Source: Kribbella antiqua (GTDB taxonomy: Bacteria > Actinomycetota > Actinomycetes > Propionibacteriales > Kribbellaceae). Taken from it: 64,000 nucleotides of DNA. The DNA is taken from positions 434,001-498,000 of the forward strand of contig NZ_SLWR01000004.1 of the NCBI RefSeq assembly GCF_004345665.1, written 5' to 3'. Of this stretch, positions 61,171 through 64,000 are shown one piece after another; position 1 is the first letter of the stretch; each line of letters opens with the position of its first letter. The position numbers and the translations under genes were made by a program. Below the pieces are notes generated by a model, which searched no databases, was not told the DNA's origin, and was given only the letters and a program-made list of their open reading frames with translations.

Positions 61171-61203
61171 GGGTTGCCCACCGAGAATCTCAGTGGGCAA
61201 CCC
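61171..61203 (-). terminator. Stem-loop between GNAT and small membrane gene
   Basis: GGGTTGCCCAC and GTGGGCAACCC form a perfect 11-bp stem with a 3-bp inner extension and one mismatch. It lies 19 bp after the stop of the minus-strand GNAT gene, so termination of that gene is its likely role, though no T tract follows. A third copy of GTGGGCAACC occurs at about 61213. Confidence 0.5.
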
Positions 61204-61221
61204 CCTACCTGTGTGGGCAAC

Positions 61222-62142
61222 CTAGCTGGGGAAGGACAGCACGAGGCGTACGGCGAAGTTGCGGTAGCCGAGGCGTTCGAAGCTCCGGGCCATCGGCACG
61301 TTGCCGAAGTCGGTGTCCGCCCGGATCTGCTCGGCGCCGGTCTCGGCCAGGAGGTGGGTGATCTCCGCCAGCAGATCGTCGCTGTACCGGTGACCGCGGT
61401 GCTCAGCCAGCACGCCGAGGTACCCGACCACGGGCCCACCACCGTTCGCCGACGGGATGGCGAAGCCGATCAGCTTGCCGCCGTCGTCGTACGCGAGTCG
61501 CCACCAGGACCGCTCACCCGGCATCGACATGTACATCTCGAGCTCCTCGCGCGCCGCGCCGTCGACCCCAAGCCTGGCGACGGCCCGGGCGGTGGACGCG
61601 TCGAGACTGCCCTCACTCACCCGGCGGAAGACGTCCACGAACGCCTCGTCGTCGGCCGGTTCGAACCGCAACCGCGTCGACCGCGGCGGCAGCCCGTACT
61701 CCGGCTTCCACTCGTACCGCAGCCGCTCGGTGACCTCGGTCAGCCCGGCCGCCACCGCGGCCCGCTTGCGCTGTTCGAGTTCGGCAACGCCGTCCGCGTG
61801 GTCGCGCCAGTCGTTGGACAGGAAGAAGTGGTACTCCGGCGGCTCGGGCAACGCCTTCACGGTGTGCTCGATCAGCGCCGTCCAGACCGGCACCGGGTCG
61901 CCATCGCCGGCGTAGTACAGGCCGTCGATGCTGAACGGGTGGTCGTGGTTCGGCGGACCCCACCAGATCGCCAGCGCCTGGATCTCGCCGTTCTCCTCGG
62001 CGACCCAGGTCCAGTCGTTCCGGTAGGTGCCGTCGGCAATGAAATCGTCATAGCGCTGACGGGTGACGGTGTTGACCGACTGCTGGTCGATCAACGCATG
62101 AATGGTGTCGAGGTCGGCCTCGACGGTGGTGCGGATGTTCAC
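61222..62142 (-). CDS. Tandem-GNAT acetyltransferase
   Basis: A 306-residue protein with two GNAT domains. The N-terminal one is weak (TTVEADLDTIHALIDQQSVN, WTWVAEENGEIQALAIWW); the C-terminal one is complete, with YLGVLAEHRGHRYSDDLLAEITHLLAETG as the acetyl-CoA loop and ARSFERLGYRN as motif B. Such two-domain enzymes include aminoglycoside and mycothiol-type acetyltransferases, but the acceptor is unknown. GTG 62142 is chosen because GGAGG is 5-9 bp upstream. That SD lies in a small hairpin and a short leader ORF precedes it, hinting at translational control. Confidence 0.85.
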   Translation of the reverse strand: MNIRTTVEADLDTIHALIDQQSVNTVTRQRYDDFIADGTYRNDWTWVAEENGEIQALAIWWGPPNHDHPFSIDGLYYAGDGDPVPVWTALIEHTVKALPEPPEYHFFLSNDWRDHADGVAELEQRKRAAVAAGLTEVTERLRYEWKPEYGLPPRSTRLRFEPADDEAFVDVFRRVSEGSLDASTARAVARLGVDGAAREELEMYMSMPGERSWWRLAYDDGGKLIGFAIPSANGGGPVVGYLGVLAEHRGHRYSDDLLAEITHLLAETGAEQIRADTDFGNVPMARSFERLGYRNFAVRLVLSFPS

Positions 62143-62146
62143 GAAA

Positions 62147-62160
62147 CCTCCAGCAGGAGG
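62147..62160 (-). promoter_or_regulatory. Hairpin masking the GNAT Shine-Dalgarno site
   Basis: On the minus strand CCTCC, loop TGCT, GGAGG forms a 5-bp stem that includes the whole SD of the GNAT gene. It would block initiation unless opened, for example by a ribosome on the short ORF just upstream. Confidence 0.45.
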
Positions 62161-62173
62161 CGCGCGGCACCGC

Positions 62174-62230
62174 TCAGTGCGAGTTGTGCGAGCGGATCAA
62201 GCGCGCCGGGAAACAAGTCAGTGTCTTCAT
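62174..62230 (-). CDS. Possible 18-residue leader peptide of the GNAT gene
   Basis: MKTLTCFPARLIRSHNSH, ATG to TGA, preceded by a good SD (GGAGCGACCG-ATG). Its stop is 14 bp before the SD-masking hairpin. Erm/Cat-type leader control has this layout. Coding is not proven; the rest of the 334-bp gap to the cellulase gene holds A/T-rich sequence and the TAACCGGTTA site. Confidence 0.4.
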   Translation of the reverse strand: MKTLTCFPARLIRSHNSH

Positions 62231-62401
62231 CGGTCGCTCCTTCCACTCGAGACGATCTCGCCGCGCCCGACAGTAGAGGTGCCACGGGGTCATAGTCCAC
62301 CGATTATTCACCGACGCCCACTACGCCTCGTTCGGCGAGGTCGATGAAGAAAATTAACAGTCTCATGTGGATCGACGGTTAGGACTTTTCAAACGATTGC
62401 C

Positions 62402-62411
62402 TAACCGGTTA
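62402..62411. promoter_or_regulatory. LacI-type operator before the cellulase gene
   Basis: TAACCGGTTA is a perfect 10-bp palindrome with the central CG common in LacI-family sites, 65 bp before the cellulase ATG. Sugar-responsive repression of a cellulase fits, but the regulator is unknown. Confidence 0.5.
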
Positions 62412-62476
62412 ACGTCCCGGGGTAACGTCGTCGACACGTTGAGTATCCCTACCGCCCCTCACGGAAGGCCTCCACG

Positions 62477-62542
62477 ATGTCCACCCTGCGCATGACCACC
62501 CTGGGCCTGCTCACCGCCGGACTGTTCACCATCGGCAGCTAG
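62477..62542 (+). other. Interrupted signal-peptide segment of the GH6 cellulase
   Basis: ATG 62477 has AAGG upstream and reads MSTLRMTTLGLLTAGLFTIGS, then TAG at 62540-62542, then in the same frame PMPGLAAEPRLSV. Read through the stop it is a normal Sec signal peptide with cleavage after GLA. So the start of the gene lies here and one amber codon separates it from the catalytic domain. Confidence 0.8.
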
Positions 62543-62545
62543 CCT

Positions 62546-63454
62546 ATGCCCGGGCTGGCTGCCGAACCCCGGCTCAGCGTCGGCGTGGCTGCCGGCAACC
62601 CGGTTCAGCTCACCAACGGTTTCTACGTCGACCCCAACTCCAATCCGGCCGCCTACGTGAAGCAGCACCCGGGGGCGACCGAGATCAAGACCAAGATCGC
62701 CCAGAAGGCCGGCGGCCGCTGGTTCGGCAACTGGAGCGGCGACATCAAGGCCGCGGTGACGTCGTACACCAAAGCCGCCGACAGTGCGAACAAGCTGCCG
62801 ATCCTGGTCGCGTACAACATCCCGGGTCGCGACTGCGGTGGTCACTCCGGCGGTGGCGCCGGGTCGCCGGCGGCGTACCGGGACTGGATCGCCAAGTTCG
62901 CCGACGGCATCGGCAACCGCCCGGCCGTCGTCGTGATCGAGCCGGACGCACTGGCCCAGCTCGACTGCATGCCGGAGAACCAGCGGCAGGTCCGCCTCGA
63001 CCTGCTGAAGTACGCCGCCAACCAGTTCGCAAACAAGAACCCGAACACCTGGGCCTACATGGACGGCGGCAACTACAACTGGATCGAGGCCGGTGAGATG
63101 GCCCGGCGGCTGCGACTGGTGGACGTCGGCAAGATCCGTGGCTTCGCGCTGAACACCTCGAACTACTACACCACGCAGCAGTCGGTCTCGAAGGGGAACG
63201 CGATCAAGAGCGCGCTCGGCGGCGGCAGCCAGTTCGTCGTCGACACCAGCCGGAACGGCAACGGCTCCAACGGCGAGTGGTGCAACCCGGCCGGCCGCAA
63301 GCTCGGCGTCCCGTCCCAGGTCGGCGGCGGCGCGGACCTCCTGCTGTGGCTCAAGGTCCCCGGCGACTCTGACGGCGACTGTGGCACCGGCAAAGGCATC
63401 CCCGCCGGCACCTTCTCCCCCACCCTCGCCACCCGCCTCATCTCCGGCACCTGA
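62546..63454 (+). CDS. Glycoside hydrolase family 6 (endoglucanase/cellobiohydrolase)
   Basis: A GH6 catalytic domain of about 300 residues, without binding module. Hallmarks: VAYNIPGRDCGGHSGGGAG near 90 with the first Asp, VVVIEPDALAQLDC near 132 with the catalytic-acid Asp, WAYMDGGNYNWIEAG, and RNGNGSNGEWCNPAGRKLG plus LLWLKVPGDSDGDC near the end. Cys pairs suit a secreted protein. It cuts beta-1,4-glucan with inversion. The listed ORF starts at ATG 62546, but that ATG is inside the signal peptide whose first part is cut off by TAG at 62540. As it stands the gene is broken, or the stop is read through, or the base is an error. Confidence 0.85.
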   Translation: MPGLAAEPRLSVGVAAGNPVQLTNGFYVDPNSNPAAYVKQHPGATEIKTKIAQKAGGRWFGNWSGDIKAAVTSYTKAADSANKLPILVAYNIPGRDCGGHSGGGAGSPAAYRDWIAKFADGIGNRPAVVVIEPDALAQLDCMPENQRQVRLDLLKYAANQFANKNPNTWAYMDGGNYNWIEAGEMARRLRLVDVGKIRGFALNTSNYYTTQQSVSKGNAIKSALGGGSQFVVDTSRNGNGSNGEWCNPAGRKLGVPSQVGGGADLLLWLKVPGDSDGDCGTGKGIPAGTFSPTLATRLISGT

Positions 63455-63459
63455 CCCCG

Positions 63460-63507
63460 TTACGTCCGAAGAACTGTGGCCTATAGCCCTCACTTCTTCG
63501 GACGTAA
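63460..63507. repeat. 48-bp inverted repeat between cellulase and groEL
   Basis: TTACGTCCGAAGAA (63460-63473) and TTCTTCGGACGTAA (63494-63507) are perfect 14-bp arms around a 20-bp spacer. It begins 5 bp after the cellulase stop. It may be that gene's 3' hairpin or a small repeat element. Confidence 0.75.
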
Positions 63508-63524
63508 GCGCGAGGGACAGCAAG

Positions 63525-63558
63525 AAGGCGGTCCCGGGCGAGTGCCCGGGACCGCCTT
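63525..63558 (-). terminator. Terminator of groEL
   Basis: AAGGCGGTCCCGGGC, loop GAGT, GCCCGGGACCGCCTT: a perfect 15-bp stem. It starts 30 bp after the groEL stop and is followed on the minus strand by CTTGCTG, only weakly T-rich. Confidence 0.85.
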
Positions 63559-63588
63559 GGTGTTGCTGTGCTGTTGGACCTCAGTGGA

Positions 63589-64000
63589 TCAGAAGTCCAT
63601 GCCGCCCATGTCGGGCGCGCCACCCGGAGCGGCCGCGGCCTTCTCCGGCTTGTCGGCGATGACCGCCTCGGTGGTGAGGAACAGGGCCGCGATCGAGGCC
63701 GCGTTCTGCAGCGCCGAGCGGGTCACCTTGGCCGGGTCGATGATGCCGGTGGCGATCAGGTCGACGTACTCGCCGGTCGCGGCGTTCAGACCGTGACCCG
63801 GCTCGAGGTTGCGAACCTTCTCCACCACGACGCCACCCTCGAGGCCGGCGTTCACGGCGATCTGCTTCAACGGCGCCTCGACCGCGGACCGCACTATCGC
63901 GGCACCGGTGGCCTCGTCACCCTCGAGGTCCAGCTTCTCGAACGCCAGCACGGACGCCTGCAGCAGAGCCACGCCGCCACCGGCGACGATGCCCTCCTCG
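63589..64000 (-). CDS. groEL: Chaperonin GroEL, C-terminal part
   Basis: The last ~137 residues of GroEL, continuing past the right edge. The frame reads [15 protein letters not shown], then [78 protein letters not shown], and the Gly/Met-rich tail ending PDMGGMDF. GroEL folds proteins in a double ring with GroES. The GGM-type tail (not His-rich) is that of the housekeeping GroEL2-type actinobacterial copy. A perfect terminator lies just after the stop. Confidence 0.97.
   Translation of the reverse strand, partial: EEGIVAGGGVALLQASVLAFEKLDLEGDEATGAAIVRSAVEAPLKQIAVNAGLEGGVVVEKVRNLEPGHGLNAATGEYVDLIATGIIDPAKVTRSALQNAASIAALFLTTEAVIADKPEKAAAAPGGAPDMGGMDF

Noticed and set aside
62306..62368. 20-codon minus-strand frame MRLLIFFIDLAERGVVGVGE
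   Set aside because: No SD and no link to a gene start; probably chance in an A/T-richer stretch.
1..64000. CRISPR arrays, tRNA or rRNA genes, integrase or classical IS elements
   Set aside because: No regular repeat-spacer pattern, no cloverleaf-like sequence noticed, and no transposase or integrase motif among the frames.

Overview
The window is about 70 percent G+C with a strong codon bias and many ATGA start-stop overlaps. Its gene set (PknG-GlnH-GlnX, XPB helicase with its partner, R2lox, secreted GH6 cellulase, many lone regulators) is typical of a free-living, glycan-degrading soil actinobacterium. I infer Kribbella or a close relative in the Propionibacteriales from gene content and style only; no rRNA gene is present to prove it. 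No tRNA, rRNA, CRISPR array or prophage was seen.

Region by region. 1-6 kb: end of a TauD-type dioxygenase, a TetR-R2lox pair, a divergent MFS/LysR pair with a palindromic operator, a YjbR protein and a solitary Mrr-type nuclease. 6-17 kb: a secreted propeller-like protein, SIMPL protein, lipoprotein, Nramp transporter, metallophosphoesterase, DUF427 protein, hydrolase, acetyltransferase, then the helicase-associated protein plus XPB helicase. 17.3-18.4 kb: a compact cassette, two 98-bp repeat elements around a Vsr/DUF559-type nuclease gene, fitted exactly between two convergent genes. 18.4-24.7 kb: a sialoglycan locus with GntR, a DapA/NanA-family lyase and a sialidase on the minus strand, and a divergent Tat lipoprotein plus two ABC permeases on the plus strand, sharing a palindrome. 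24.8-37.5 kb: PAP2 enzyme, HelD/HelR-like motor, two TPM-like membrane proteins, MFS/ArsR pair, and two HD-TM-PQQ fusion paralogues (one with a ruined HD site) around a Gfo/Idh oxidoreductase. 37.5-39 kb: a second-type, divergent EF-Tu with a structured leader. 39-48.5 kb: CutC/DUF4031, a LacI gene behind a 46-bp palindrome, a multicopper oxidase operon, an ArsR-SRPBCC-DHFR-like operon, a PTH2 hydrolase, and thyA-folA.

48.6-60.6 kb is the main system: ten consecutive plus-strand genes, mostly translationally coupled, encoding TelA, an unknown helical protein, a CbxX/CfqX AAA ATPase, a GlnX-like membrane sensor, a GlnH-like binding lipoprotein, a coiled-coil protein, a PknG kinase, a PP2C phosphatase, a VWA protein and an FHA protein. 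The kinase, phosphatase and FHA proteins share a zinc-ribbon style. I read it as an enlarged amino-acid-sensing phosphosignalling module. 60.6-64 kb: a small membrane protein, a tandem-GNAT protein behind a possible leader peptide and SD-masking hairpin, a GH6 cellulase whose signal peptide is cut by an in-frame amber codon, and the 3' end of groEL on the minus strand.
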